Source: JAIPDZ01 sp034522175 (GTDB lineage: Bacteria; Desulfobacterota; DSM-4660; Desulfatiglandales; Desulfatiglandaceae). From it: 64,000 bases of DNA. The notes beneath the pieces are model-generated. The model did no database searches, had not been told where the DNA came from, and saw only the letters and a program-made list of their open reading frames with translations. This document shows positions 1 to 9,171 of this stretch, piece by piece. A program made the translations under genes and the position numbers. Position 1 is the first letter of the stretch. Each line of letters opens with the position of its first letter. The stretch is taken from positions 1,550,001 through 1,614,000 of the forward strand of contig JAXHLQ010000001.1 of the NCBI GenBank assembly GCA_034522175.1, given 5' to 3'.

Positions 1-153
1 TCGTTTTTCATCGTCACTGTGTTCCAGGTCCTCTAAAATGACACGATGATGATCCAGAAAAGCAAGCTGCGCTAATGCGAAGGAGACGCCGTGCTTCTTT
101 TGATTCAGTATGTTCTTAGCAGAATCCCACTCAAAATCAGAACGGTTTTTCAT
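1..153 (-). CDS. BrnT family toxin, 3' end outside window
   Basis: Reading leftward from the ATG at 151-153, the first 50 codons give a protein starting MKNRSDFEWDSAKNILN, followed by KHGVSFALAQ and FLDHH. This is the N-terminal signature of the BrnT (DUF497) ribonuclease toxins, where FEWD..K...N..KHGVSF is diagnostic. In known systems BrnT is a RelE-fold mRNA-cleaving toxin neutralised by BrnA, encoded just downstream. BrnA would lie left of position 1 and cannot be seen. No good ribosome-binding site is visible, and an in-frame stop just upstream fixes the N-terminus near this ATG. Confidence 0.72.
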   Translation of the reverse strand, partial: MKNRSDFEWDSAKNILNQKKHGVSFALAQLAFLDHHRVILEDLEHSDDEKR

Positions 154-404
154 AAGATCAAGATATGGCAGAACAAGGAATTTGTCAATATATTTATATG
201 GCTTGTTATATGTCTACAAGATCCATCAAGTGATTAATTGAATTACTGGGTAAAGAGAGTTTTTCATTGAAATCTTGAACATTTTGACGTAAAATTTCCA
301 GCCGTATTTTCCTGGCGTTGTGGAAAACCTTTTCCTTATGGAAAGGCATTTGCACCTTTACCCCTAATGCCATTTAGGCCTGCTTTTTTCCAGGAGGAAT
401 CCAT

Positions 405-1907
405 ATGAAGAAGTCATGGTATTTGAAACATAGCGATCGTCTGTTCTTCACTCCGTTAGGATGGTTTTGTCTTTTCCTGTTGTCAGGGTTTCTTTTCTCT
501 ACCCCTTTGGTGCGGGCCGAGGGCATTCCCCAGGTCATGTTCATATTTGATGCCTCGGGCAGCATGTGGGGAACGGCCGGTGATCAGACCAAAATCGAGG
601 CGGCCAAGGAAGTCATGGCCAAGATCGTTCCGGAACTCCCCTCCGAAGTCAAGGCGGGGCTTACGGTTTACGGCCATAGGAAAAAGGGGGATTGTTCCGA
701 CATTGAGGTGTTGGTGGGTCCCGGAGAGGGTGACAGAGACGCATTGCTTGCCCAATTGAAAGCGATCACTCCCAAGGGGAAGACCCCGATGGCGGATTCC
801 ATAAAGATGGTGGCCGATCGGTTGAAGGGGGTGGAAGAGGAAACCATGATCATCTTGATCAGCGACGGGGAAGAGACCTGCCACGCCGATCCCTGCGGGG
901 TGGTGAAGTCGCTGAAGAAGTTGGACATTAAATTTGTGCTGCATGTGGTGGGATTTGACGTAAACGATGAACAGAAAGAACAACTCACCTGTCTTGCTGA
1001 GGCGGGCGGCGGACGATATTTCGGCGCCACCGATACGGACAGCCTCCTGGGGGCACTTGAAACCGTGAAACAGGATGTGGCCCAGAAGGTGGAAAAGGCC
1101 AAGACCACCACCCGAAAAACGGTGACCAAACTGGGAAAACTACAGGTCACACTCCCTGAATCCGCAAGACGCTGTTTACATACCCTCAAGATCATACGGG
1201 TCTCCGACGGGAAGATGCTGAAAAAGGTGGAAGATCCCAAGGCGGATGCCACCCATCCCCTTCTGGCCGGCAAATATGAAATTATTGCAGGGTATGCCAA
1301 CTCCAACTATAAACCGGATTCCGAGGTCTCTTTCGGGGTATTCGAAGTCAAGGGCGGGGAGACCACCTCCCTCAACATGGGCGCCATGGCCATCAACATT
1401 GCCGACAGCCTGGAGAAAATCCCGGCCGGGGCCGTGATCATCACCCGGGAGGGAAATGAGAAATTTACATTGGTCACCCCCTATACCGGAAACAGCTATT
1501 ACTTTTACAAGACCAAGCCCCTTCCACCGGGGGTCTACGATTTTGCCGTTCACTACAAGTTGAGAGATCGTTATCACACCCCGGATACACCGGTGGTGCT
1601 GGGCAAATCCATTGAGATTCAAGAGGGAAAAGAAAGCGTCGTCACCATTGACTCAGGGATTCAACTCAAAAAACCCCAGAGCACGCCCCTGTCTGCCTGG
1701 GAATTGATACCATCGGGGGGTGGTAAGGCCATCCTCAGGATCGAACCGGCCTCCAACGGCGATTACCCGCTGTGGGATCCTTACGCCGTCCCTCCCGGCA
1801 CCTATGATCTAATGGTTTTTCCGGAAGGGATGACCGAACCCCTGCCGGTGGGAGAGGGATTGACCATCAAACCAGGAGAGTTGCTCCAGTTTGATGCGGG
1901 GATTTAG
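405..1907 (+). CDS. Exported von Willebrand factor type A domain protein
   Basis: A 500-residue protein with a long N-terminal hydrophobic signal (residues about 12-40, ending LVRAEG) followed directly by a VWA domain. The metal-ion-dependent adhesion site is intact: DASGS at residues 49-53, a threonine in KTPMADS near 128, and ISDGEE near 154. VWA domains of this kind bind Mg2+ and mediate protein-protein contact in the envelope. The C-terminal 270 residues lack a recognised domain but look like consecutive beta-rich, carboxypeptidase-regulatory-like modules (for example LLAGKYEIIAG, LPPGVYDFAV, VPPGTYDLMV). The start has an AGGAGG ribosome site 6-7 nt upstream. It is monocistronic here, and its ligand cannot be inferred. 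Confidence 0.85.
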   Translation: MKKSWYLKHSDRLFFTPLGWFCLFLLSGFLFSTPLVRAEGIPQVMFIFDASGSMWGTAGDQTKIEAAKEVMAKIVPELPSEVKAGLTVYGHRKKGDCSDIEVLVGPGEGDRDALLAQLKAITPKGKTPMADSIKMVADRLKGVEEETMIILISDGEETCHADPCGVVKSLKKLDIKFVLHVVGFDVNDEQKEQLTCLAEAGGGRYFGATDTDSLLGALETVKQDVAQKVEKAKTTTRKTVTKLGKLQVTLPESARRCLHTLKIIRVSDGKMLKKVEDPKADATHPLLAGKYEIIAGYANSNYKPDSEVSFGVFEVKGGETTSLNMGAMAINIADSLEKIPAGAVIITREGNEKFTLVTPYTGNSYYFYKTKPLPPGVYDFAVHYKLRDRYHTPDTPVVLGKSIEIQEGKESVVTIDSGIQLKKPQSTPLSAWELIPSGGGKAILRIEPASNGDYPLWDPYAVPPGTYDLMVFPEGMTEPLPVGEGLTIKPGELLQFDAGI

Positions 1908-1941
1908 CCCGGATAGGCGTCCACAATGTTCAGGTGTCCCC

Positions 1942-2236
1942 GCCGCATAATGGTAGCAATAGGAAAGGTCCCTGTCCGAAGAAAGAGATGAAAATGGTTC
2001 GGAATAATCGCCCATGCGTAGCAAATGGTTCCAGTGCCGGAAAGAATATCTCCGAGGCGGCTTAAAACTCGTTACGATCCTTTTTGTCCTCAAGGATTCT
2101 TCGTCTTTCGTTCCCCCGAGCAATAATATGATGCAGCGCTCCTGGCGTATCTAATCGTGCTTGTCTTGGCATACAACACAACTATAGTCAACTCGACTCC
2201 ACAAGCCAAATGTTAAAATGTGAAGAACGTCCCGGA
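1942..2236 (-). mobile_element. Degenerate RAYT (IS200-like) transposase element, copy 1
   Basis: Reverse-strand copy of the repeat also seen at 28819-29277. The right end reads GTGAAGAACGTCCCGG, matching the ends of the other copies. Inside are the start of a REP-associated tyrosine transposase (MPRQARLDTPGALHHI) and, in another frame, the HUH region containing NHFHLF. A stop shortly after the first 37 codons plus a frameshift inactivates it, and exactly the same lesion is present in copy 3. The left part is truncated at about 1942, just after the VWA gene. Confidence 0.8.
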
Positions 2237-2378
2237 TTACATTAACGGATTAACAATCCGGGCAAGGGGAGGCGGAAAATTTTTCCTTGACATTTAAGAC
2301 CTTTAGTTCCACACTTTCTCCGAAAAAGGGGTGTTCTTACCATTCAACAGTTAATTTTTTTGAAAGGGAGGAGGGAAC

Positions 2379-4125
2379 ATGGGTGCTTTAGCGATCATGG
2401 TTCTGGCATTTGCAGGGTACATTATCATGTACAAATTGTACGGCCAGTTTATCGGCCGCAAAATCTTCAAACTTTCAGGGGCCTGTAAAACACCGTCCTG
2501 CGAATACGAGGACGGAATCGACTATGTCCCCACCAAAAAGAGATCATCTTCGGCCACCACTTTACCTCCATCGCGGGCACCGGCCCCATTGTCGGACCTG
2601 CAATCGCCATCATTTGGGGCTGGGTTCCGGCCATGTTGTGGGTTTTCGTGGGCAGCGTCATCATGGGCGCCGTGCATGACTTCGGGGCGCTCATCATTTC
2701 CTTGCGAAACCAGGGCAAGTCCATCTCCGAATACACTGCCAAGTACATCAACAACCGCACCAAGATCTTCTTCTTCATTATCGTGTTTTTGGAACTGTGG
2801 ATTGTCGTCGCCATCTTCGGACTGGTGATCGCCATCGTGTTCAACATTTACCCCCAATCGGTCCTGGCGGTCTGGGTCGAAGTTCCCATCGCCATTTACC
2901 TGGGGTACCTGATCTATAAAAAGGGAAAAACCCTCTGCTGTGGTCCATCCTGGCCCTGGGGCTCTTGTACTTCTTCGTCTTCATCGGGCCCTGGGCGCAG
3001 TTCACGATGCCCACCATCGCCGGGATCCCGGCCACGGGCGTCTGGACCATCATCCTGCTCGCCTATGCGTTTATCGCATCCACTCTGCCGGTAACCACCC
3101 TGCTCCAGCCGCGGGATTTCATCAACTCCCACCAACTGGTGGTGGCCATGGCCCTGCTCATCCTGGGGGTAGTGGTCGCTTCATTCTGGGGAGGTCTGGA
3201 AATCGTGGCCCCCGCCGTCCAGATGTCGCCGTCCCAAGCCCCCTCCATGTGGCCGTTTTTGTTCATCACCATCGCCTGCGGCGCCATTTCCGGGTTCCAC
3301 TCCCTGGTGTCATCGGGGACCTCGTCCAAGCAGGTGCGGGATGAAAACGATTCCCTGTTCGTGGGATACGGTTCCATGCTCATGGAAGGCTCACTGTCCA
3401 CCCTGGTGATCATTGCGGTGGCCGCCGGCATCGGCATGGGATACACGCCCAAGGGGGGAACCGAAGCCCTCACCGGCGTTGCCGCCTGGACCACCCACTA
3501 CTCTTCCTGGGCCGCGGCAGCGGGCCTGGGCTCCAAAATCACCGCTTTTGTGGACGGGTCCGCCAACATGATCGTGGCCATGGGGATACCCAAAGTCTTT
3601 GCACTGGCCATCATGGGCGTATTCGTGGCCTCCTTTGCAGGAACCACCCTGGATACGGCCACCCGGATCCAACGGTATGTCATTGCCGAGCTTGCCGGGG
3701 ATTTGAGGCTCAACTTCTTGACGGGCCGGTATGTGGCCACCTCGATCGCGGTGGGAAGCGCCCTGGTCCTGGCCTTTATTGCGGGCGCCAGCGGCACCGG
3801 TGCACTCAAGCTCTGGCCGCTGTTTGGAGCGGTCAATCAAACCCTGGCGGCCCTCGCCCTGGTCATCATCACCCTCTACCTGGAAAAGCAGGGCGGCCTC
3901 AAGTGGCTGGTTGCCGGAATCCCTGCCGTGTTCATGGCGGTTATGACCATCTGGGCCGTTATCATCAACCAGGTGAAATTTGGTGTAGACCAAAATATAT
4001 TGCTGCAGGCGATCAATGCCGTCATTCTCTTCATCGCCATCTGGATCGTTGTGGAGGGCGTGATCAAATTTTTCAGGATGCTCGGGAAACCGCCTGAGCA
4101 GGCGGAAACGGTCACAGCATCGTAA
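2379..4125 (+). CDS. cstA: Carbon starvation protein A (CstA) peptide/pyruvate transporter, two frameshifts
   Basis: CstA-family inner-membrane transporter, implicated in uptake of peptides or pyruvate. Three reading frames join to about 582 residues, the normal length for short CstA proteins. Frame one carries YIIMYKLYGQFIGRKIFKL and DYVPT, frame two GHHFTSIAGTGPIVGPAIA through 2930, and frame three PWAQFTMPTIAG to the end with many membrane helices. Both breaks are -1 shifts at runs of five A (2535-2539 and 2926-2930). Restoring one A at each gives VPTKKEIIFGHHF and KGKNPLLWSILAL, which read as normal CstA. A strong site (AAAGGGAGGAGGGA) precedes the ATG. It is probably an intact gene in the organism. 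A hairpin follows the stop. Confidence 0.88.
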
Positions 4126-4131
4126 GGATAC

Positions 4132-4165
4132 GGTGGAGGTACCGCCCTTGGGCGGTGCCTCCACC
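4132..4165 (+). terminator. Strong hairpin after cstA
   Basis: A 16-bp stem, GGTGGAGG-TACCGCCC (4132-4147) with its complement at 4150-4165, closes on a 2-nt loop shortly after the cstA stop. The run of T behind it is short (CTTTC), so it may act as an mRNA 3' stabiliser or a weak intrinsic terminator. If it terminates, the genes from 4278 on need their own promoter. Confidence 0.6.
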
Positions 4166-4277
4166 CTTTCATCCCGTGTGCGGACCTGGCTTTCCATTTT
4201 TCCCCGGTCCTGCCGTGGGTGAGGGGCGCATGAGCAAGGCGTTTTGAGCCCCCTGCCCGCCGATCCGCCCGTCGCTT

Positions 4278-4754
4278 GTGTCAACTGAGGATCCTGCACC
4301 GGGGATATGGGACATGGCCAAGGTACTCAAGCGAAACTACTTTTGTATCATAATCCCGGCCCTCTTGGCCCTGGCCGCAGCATATGGGGCCAAGGCCCTG
4401 GGCCTGGTATCCGGCACCCCCGGTCCTGTATTGAAATCCCTGCCGTTTTTGGCCCCACTGGTGTTTGTATTGTCCGTGGTCTTTGCGGTGGCCTTACCTA
4501 TTTTTTACCGGTCCGTGTTCGCCCACCGGATGCGGGACGAAAAGACCGTGTCTGAAAAAGACCTGTTGAAATTCGAACGGACGCTCATTCACATCTCCCT
4601 GGTGACGCCGTATCTGATCCTCCCCGCGTACCTCTTCGAATTTCCCCGCTTCTATTTCGCAGGAACGGTTTTGATGGCCCTATATGCAGGGTACTACTTC
4701 TATCCGTCCGGAAGGCGCATCCAATTCGAGCGCCGCATGTTCAGGGTGAGATGA
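4278..4754 (+). CDS. Small integral membrane protein of unknown function
   Basis: 158 residues from a GTG, or 146 if the ATG at 4314 (MAKVLKRNYF) is used; neither has a strong ribosome site. Two hydrophobic segments lie in the first half (residues about 20-45 and 55-75, YFCIIIPALLALAAAY and PLVFVLSVVFAVALPIF), with two more near the C-terminus (LIHISLVTPYLILPAYLF and YFAGTVLMALYAGYYFY). A charged loop RMRDEKTVSEKDLLKFER lies between. No family was recognised. It sits between cstA and a tightly packed gene pair ending in an ArsA-type ATPase, so a role in the same membrane process is plausible but unproven. Confidence 0.7.
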   Translation: MSTEDPAPGIWDMAKVLKRNYFCIIIPALLALAAAYGAKALGLVSGTPGPVLKSLPFLAPLVFVLSVVFAVALPIFYRSVFAHRMRDEKTVSEKDLLKFERTLIHISLVTPYLILPAYLFEFPRFYFAGTVLMALYAGYYFYPSGRRIQFERRMFRVR

Positions 4755-4787
4755 CGATTGCCGGCGTCTTCATTCCATGAGGCTGTC

Positions 4788-5078
4788 ATGATTCGTATTC
4801 TGAAAGCCATGAAGAATAAATTCGTCGAGTTTCTGAAAATCTCCGACCAGGTGGCCCGAAGCAACGCCGTTCAGACCATCGAATACGAAGTGGAAGAGCT
4901 TGAGAATATCTTCGGTGTCCTGGTGTTGGGCTCCTATGTGGGAATGCCTTCCCCCCCCATGCAGATATCCTTGGACTTGATGCCCTTCATGGAAAAGGAG
5001 CTCATTTTGATGATGGAAAAAGTGGACACCGCCACTCAACCCCTTTCCCAGCTCTTCTCGGCCTTTGACATAGGATGA
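4788..5078 (+). CDS. Hypothetical protein coupled to the ArsA-like ATPase
   Basis: The ATG at 4788 (MIRILKAMKNKFVEFLK) is preceded by GAGG at good spacing and gives 96 residues; an upstream TTG at 4758 is less likely. The N-terminal third is basic and helical (SDQVARSNAVQTIEYEVEEL), followed by a hydrophobic centre (IFGVLVLGSYVGMP) and an acidic helical tail. No known domain was recognised. Its stop overlaps the start of the next gene by 4 nt (ATGA), which indicates translational coupling, so it is probably an accessory or regulatory partner of that ATPase. Confidence 0.68.
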   Translation: MIRILKAMKNKFVEFLKISDQVARSNAVQTIEYEVEELENIFGVLVLGSYVGMPSPPMQISLDLMPFMEKELILMMEKVDTATQPLSQLFSAFDIG

Positions 5079-5995
5079 ACATGAACCGGGCAATGAATCT
5101 CTTTTTTATGGGCAAGGGCGGGGTGGGGAAGTCCACGGCGGCGGCGCTCTTTTCCACCTTTCTGGCCCAACAGGGGTATCGTGTACTGGTGGTTTCCCTG
5201 GATCCCGCCCACAACCAGTCCGACATCTTCGAGCGTCCCCTTTCCGATGACGCCTCTGAAATCTCCCCCAACTTGCGGGCCATGGAAGTCGACCAGGAAG
5301 CCTGGATTCGGACCTACCTGAAGGATGTGCATCACCAGATCGACAGGACCTATTCCTATTTAACCTCCTTTAATCTGGAAAAATACTTCGGGGTCATCAA
5401 ACACTCGCCGGGGCTGGAGGAATACGCGCTTATCCTGGCCTTTGAACACATTCAGAAGCAATATGCCCAGTGGGACTATCTCATCTTTGACATGCCGCCC
5501 ACGGCCCTGTCCCTCAAGTTCTTTGCCCTTCCGTCCCTGTCCCTGGTGTGGGTGGAACACCTCTTGGCCCTCCGCCAGGAGATCATTCAAAAACGGGAGC
5601 TGATCACCACCATCACACTGCTCAACAAGGAATTTCAAAGGGACAAGGTCCTCAACAAGATCGAAGCGCAGCGTGTGCAATATCGGAAGCTGAAGGAAAC
5701 ATTTGAGAACCCCGAGAAGACCCGGGTATATCTGGTGTTGAACCCGGACAAGCTTTCGCATGCAGAATCCCTTCGAATTTTAAACTCCCTCAAGGAAATC
5801 AATATCCCCCTGTATCGGACCGTTTATAACAAGAAACCCGTGAATGTCGCATGTGCGCAAATCGATCCCGTCTTTGCCAATATTCCCATGCTCAACTTCC
5901 CCTTATCCGACACGCCGCTCATCGGAATGGATGCTTTGCAGCACTATCTCCAAGCGAATCAGGAGGAAATGGAAAATCAGCTGAAGGTGTGCTGA
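5075..5995 (+). CDS. ArsA/Get3-family P-loop ATPase
   Basis: 306-residue cytosolic ATPase of the SIMIBI class. The deviant Walker A reads GKGGVGKST (about residues 13-21), the ArsA/Get3 switch I region is DPAHNQSD, and the switch II-like strand is YLIFDMPPTA (the family usually has FDTAPTGHT). Family members use ATP-driven dimer motion to extrude arsenite or deliver membrane proteins. There is no arsB, arsD or arsR nearby, and the cysteines that bind arsenic in ArsA are not evident, so arsenite transport is unlikely. Linkage to cstA and a small membrane protein suggests assembly or regulation of a membrane complex (inference). Start overlaps the preceding stop. Confidence 0.85.
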   Translation: MNMNRAMNLFFMGKGGVGKSTAAALFSTFLAQQGYRVLVVSLDPAHNQSDIFERPLSDDASEISPNLRAMEVDQEAWIRTYLKDVHHQIDRTYSYLTSFNLEKYFGVIKHSPGLEEYALILAFEHIQKQYAQWDYLIFDMPPTALSLKFFALPSLSLVWVEHLLALRQEIIQKRELITTITLLNKEFQRDKVLNKIEAQRVQYRKLKETFENPEKTRVYLVLNPDKLSHAESLRILNSLKEINIPLYRTVYNKKPVNVACAQIDPVFANIPMLNFPLSDTPLIGMDALQHYLQANQEEMENQLKVC

Positions 5996-6215
5996 ATCAC
6001 GCCCCAAAGGCCCGGGGGTATCCCTTTTCACCCCTCTTAGCGAAAGGGAATCAGAAAAACGATAAAGGGGACAAGTCTACTCTTGACTCGTGTTATAAAG
6101 GGAATCGAGGTTAGATCTTGGAATGTGAATTACCGTAGACCTATAAAAACAAGTGCGGACAGAATTGAAGAAACCTGCAGTGAGCTGATGGATTCGTGCC
6201 GGTAAGCGGGGGCGA

Positions 6216-7817
6216 ATGAACAACACGGGGAGCAGCACGGGAAAAGAGGGGATCTCCAGGCGCAGGTTTCTCAAACGATCCGTGGGGATCGGCGCCGGGG
6301 TAGGGGCGGCAGCGCTGGCGGGGACCGGGGTGTATCATCTTCTCCGAGTCCATGACATAACCGAACTCATCGGCGACTACCCTCCAGAGGCGGAGAAACA
6401 ATCTCTTGAGGTGGTGAATCCTTCCGCGGCCCGGCCCAACGTGGTGCTCATCTACTGTGACGACCTGGGCTACGGAGATGTTGGCTGTTTCGGCAACACC
6501 ATCATTCGCACCCCCCATATCGACAGCCTGGCCGCTGAGGGGACGCGGTTTACCGAGTATTATGCCTGTAACGCGGTATGCGCCCCCTCACGGGCGGGAT
6601 TGCTTACCGGCAGGTATCCCATCCGAACCGGGATCATCGGCAACACCTATCCCAAAGACGAACCCGTCAGCAGAAGGATGGCCCGGAATCTGGGCGGGAT
6701 GCTCAAAAGCCTCGGAGTGATGGACATCCGGGAGGAATACGTGGGTCGCGGGATTGACGCGGCTGAAATTACCCTGGCCGAGGCACTGAAAACAGCCGGG
6801 TACCGCACCGGCATGCTGGGTAAATGGCACCTGGGGGATTACAGCAGCGATCCCGGGTTCAATCCCGTTCGTCATGGCTTTGATTACTATCTCGGCGTCC
6901 CCTACAGCAACGACATGAAACCATTCCCCCTGTATCGCAACGAAACAGAGCTTGAAGCCGACCTCGGACAGGATGAAGACCAGGCCGAACTCACCGGTTT
7001 GTATACCCGGGAGGCAGTGAAGTTCATCCAAGACTCAGGGGACGGGCCTTTCTTCCTCTACCTGGCCCACACCTTCCCCCATCAACCGCTGTTTTCCTCC
7101 CCGAAATTCGAGAAGAAGTCCCATGCCGGGAAGTTCGGTGATGCGGTGGAAGAAATCGACTGGAGTGTGGGAGAGATACTGAAATGCCTGCATCAAAACG
7201 GGCTGACCGACAATACCCTGGTCATATTCACCAGCGATAACGGTCCCTGGTACGAAGGGAGCTCGGGTACCTTCCGCGGACGGAAGGGCCAGAGCTACGA
7301 GGGAGGATTCAGGGTTCCCTTTATCGCCAAATGGCCGGGTCGTATTCCCCGGGGAGGCGTAAATCCCGGCACGGTAATGAACATCGACCTCTTTCCCACC
7401 TTGCTCTACCTGGCCGGGGTGGGTCTGCCCCGGGACCGGGTGATCGACGGGAGGAATATTTGGGCACTGTTTACCGGGAAGCGCAAAACATCCCCTCACC
7501 AGGCCCTCTACTTTTTCCATTACGACCGCCTGGATGGGATCAGGGTCGGCAGGTGGAAGTATTTTGACCGGGTGCACCGTTATACCTGGCCCATCCCCCT
7601 GGACGCGGCAGCCGTCCCCAATTCATTGGGTGGGGACCAGTTGGGCCACAGGTGGCCGCTTTTGTACGATATAGGGCGGGATCCGGGAGAGTCCTATAAC
7701 GTCATCAATACCCACCCGGATGTGGCCCAACAGCTGAAAAAAGAGATGGAGGCGTTCAAAGACGAGATTCGGAAAAATCCCAGGGGATTTACGGGTCGCC
7801 CCGGGCCTGAAAAATAA
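6216..7817 (+). CDS. Tat-exported type I (formylglycine) sulfatase
   Basis: 533-residue arylsulfatase-A-like enzyme hydrolysing organic sulfate esters, probably in the periplasm. The N-terminus has a twin-arginine signal (ISRRRFLKRS plus a Gly/Ala-rich hydrophobic stretch). The maturation motif C-A-P-S-R is at residues 122-126, where Cys becomes formylglycine. Metal ligands appear in YCDDLGYGDVG and TSDNGPW, and GKWHLG is also typical. A GGGGG ribosome site precedes the ATG. No formylglycine-generating enzyme or anaerobic sulfatase-maturase lies in the window, so activation must come from elsewhere. The substrate cannot be deduced. It stands alone between two intergenic gaps. Confidence 0.92.
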   Translation: MNNTGSSTGKEGISRRRFLKRSVGIGAGVGAAALAGTGVYHLLRVHDITELIGDYPPEAEKQSLEVVNPSAARPNVVLIYCDDLGYGDVGCFGNTIIRTPHIDSLAAEGTRFTEYYACNAVCAPSRAGLLTGRYPIRTGIIGNTYPKDEPVSRRMARNLGGMLKSLGVMDIREEYVGRGIDAAEITLAEALKTAGYRTGMLGKWHLGDYSSDPGFNPVRHGFDYYLGVPYSNDMKPFPLYRNETELEADLGQDEDQAELTGLYTREAVKFIQDSGDGPFFLYLAHTFPHQPLFSSPKFEKKSHAGKFGDAVEEIDWSVGEILKCLHQNGLTDNTLVIFTSDNGPWYEGSSGTFRGRKGQSYEGGFRVPFIAKWPGRIPRGGVNPGTVMNIDLFPTLLYLAGVGLPRDRVIDGRNIWALFTGKRKTSPHQALYFFHYDRLDGIRVGRWKYFDRVHRYTWPIPLDAAAVPNSLGGDQLGHRWPLLYDIGRDPGESYNVINTHPDVAQQLKKEMEAFKDEIRKNPRGFTGRPGPEK

Positions 7818-8159
7818 ACGAGCAGGGATCAAGTCTACCCCTCTGCCAGATTGGATAACTGCGCAACAGGATTTTCCGGCGAAGAAATAGCTTCGGCCGA
7901 CCTCGTAAACTCGCCGGATAACCTTTCCGCTGGGTAGTTTATTAGCAATCAAAAAGGGGATTCAGTGCTGAGCTATGGGGATACCGTACTGGTGGCAAAA
8001 CGGCCATTGGCGTTGTAAAGGATATCCGGGTATGAATGGAAGCAATCAATCTAAAATCGAAAGCCGGAAAGATCCAAAATCTGTTCGAATACAAAAACGA
8101 TTGCAAAAATTAACGGTCTTATCTTTACTAAGTTATATACACATTGAAAGGAGATTAAA
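7818..8159. other. Non-coding gap between sulfatase and kinase-like gene
   Basis: About 340 bases without a convincing gene, tRNA or repeat of the families described here. A ribosome-binding site (GAAAGGAG at about 8147) for the next gene is at its right end. I see nothing else I can support. Confidence 0.4.
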
Positions 8160-8978
8160 ATGCCTCTAATCACCCTTACGGCCGGCATCGGGTGCGGCAT
8201 CACGGACGTGGCGGAACAAGTGGCCGGGCAGCTCAAAGTTGAGCTGTTCGATGACGAACGCCTCCAACAGGTGGCGGTGGACATGGGCTTTTCCTCGCAG
8301 GATTTAAAGGCCTTTGATGTAAAGGCCCCGGGTCTGCTGGACCGGATGTTTCGGCGCAGTCCCGAAACCTACCATGAACTGATGGAGGGATTAATCTACG
8401 AGGTGGCCCAAAGGGGAGATGGGGTGATTGTGGGACACGGGGCCTCTTCCTTTTTGAGGGATTTCGGTTGTGCAATGCATGTTCTCCTGCGGGCCTCGGA
8501 TACATTCCGTACGCAACGGGTGGCCTCGAAAAGGCAAATCGATTCCCAGGCCGCTCAAAAGCTGATTGCCAAACGGGACACCGAGCTGAAGGGGTTTATG
8601 CATTTTACCTTTAAGATCGATTGGGATGATCTATCGTTATACGATCTGGTCATCAATGTGGAGAAAATGGGGGTTGAGGCTGCGGGCGACATGATTGTCC
8701 ATCTGGCGCAAACCGATGTGATCGCCGAATGTAGTTTAACCGCCATGGAGGCCATGGAGCGGCTTTCACTCTTAAAAAGGGTGGAGGCGGCCATTTCCAC
8801 GGCCAACATGCACCTCCAGGAGCTTGAGATCGAAGTGCCCGAGCCCGGGGTGGTAAAATTGAGCGGTATGATTGACCCCATGCATACCGTGGGCGGGGTG
8901 AGTGAGGTGATCAAGCAGGTATCGGGGGTGAAAAAGGTGATCAGCGAGGCCCAAAGGCACCCTTTGCCCGAGTTGTGA
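8160..8978 (+). CDS. Cytidylate kinase-like protein with C-terminal BON domain
   Basis: 272 residues. The N-terminal 190 resemble the cytidylate-kinase-like family (Cytidylate_kin2): LITLTAGIGCGITDVAEQ at the nucleotide-binding loop, FDDERL, VIVGHGASSFL near residue 90, and VLLRASDTFRTQRV. The usual GxxGSGK loop is altered to GIGCGIT, lacking the Lys, so catalysis is doubtful. The last 70 residues (LLKRVEAAISTANMHLQELE to VSGVKKVISEAQ) form a BON domain, normally a phospholipid- or ligand-binding module. The combination suggests a sensor rather than a CMP kinase. Strong AAAGGAG site before the ATG. Single gene. Confidence 0.75.
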   Translation: MPLITLTAGIGCGITDVAEQVAGQLKVELFDDERLQQVAVDMGFSSQDLKAFDVKAPGLLDRMFRRSPETYHELMEGLIYEVAQRGDGVIVGHGASSFLRDFGCAMHVLLRASDTFRTQRVASKRQIDSQAAQKLIAKRDTELKGFMHFTFKIDWDDLSLYDLVINVEKMGVEAAGDMIVHLAQTDVIAECSLTAMEAMERLSLLKRVEAAISTANMHLQELEIEVPEPGVVKLSGMIDPMHTVGGVSEVIKQVSGVKKVISEAQRHPLPEL

Positions 8979-8992
8979 AGAATGAAAGGGAA

Positions 8993-9137
8993 ATAGGGGA
9001 CGTTCTTCACATTTACACTTTCAGGTCCTCCTGGCAGGCATATCTAATCGTGCTTGTCTTGGCATACAAGACAACTATCATAGTCAAACCGACACTCCGC
9101 AAGCACAATGTTAAAATGTGAAGAACGTCCCGGATTA
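8993..9137 (-). mobile_element. RAYT-derived short element, copy 2 (internal deletion)
   Basis: About 145 bp carrying both ends of the 28819-29277 element, GGGACGTTCTTCACATTTT and GTGAAGAACGTCCCC, with almost all the transposase region removed. The inner parts AACATTGTGCTTGCGGAGT and GCCAAGACAAGCACGATTAG are conserved. It is a miniature derivative lying between two genes, in the opposite orientation to copy 3. Confidence 0.82.
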
Positions 9138-9171
9138 CTATATTAATCGTAGTCAGGTGGTTAAGGTGTCT

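Noticed and set aside
2530..2940. Programmed ribosomal frameshifting in cstA
   Set aside because: Two separate -1 breaks at plain A5 runs, no slippery heptamer with downstream structure, and similar breaks in many other genes of the window.
3391..4299. 302-codon minus-strand frame over cstA
   Set aside because: A shadow of the cstA third frame; low-complexity Gly/His/Asp-rich translation without motifs.
5075..5995. Arsenite efflux ATPase ArsA
   Set aside because: Single ATPase domain, no arsB/arsD/arsR nearby and no evident arsenic-binding cysteines; only the fold family is supported.
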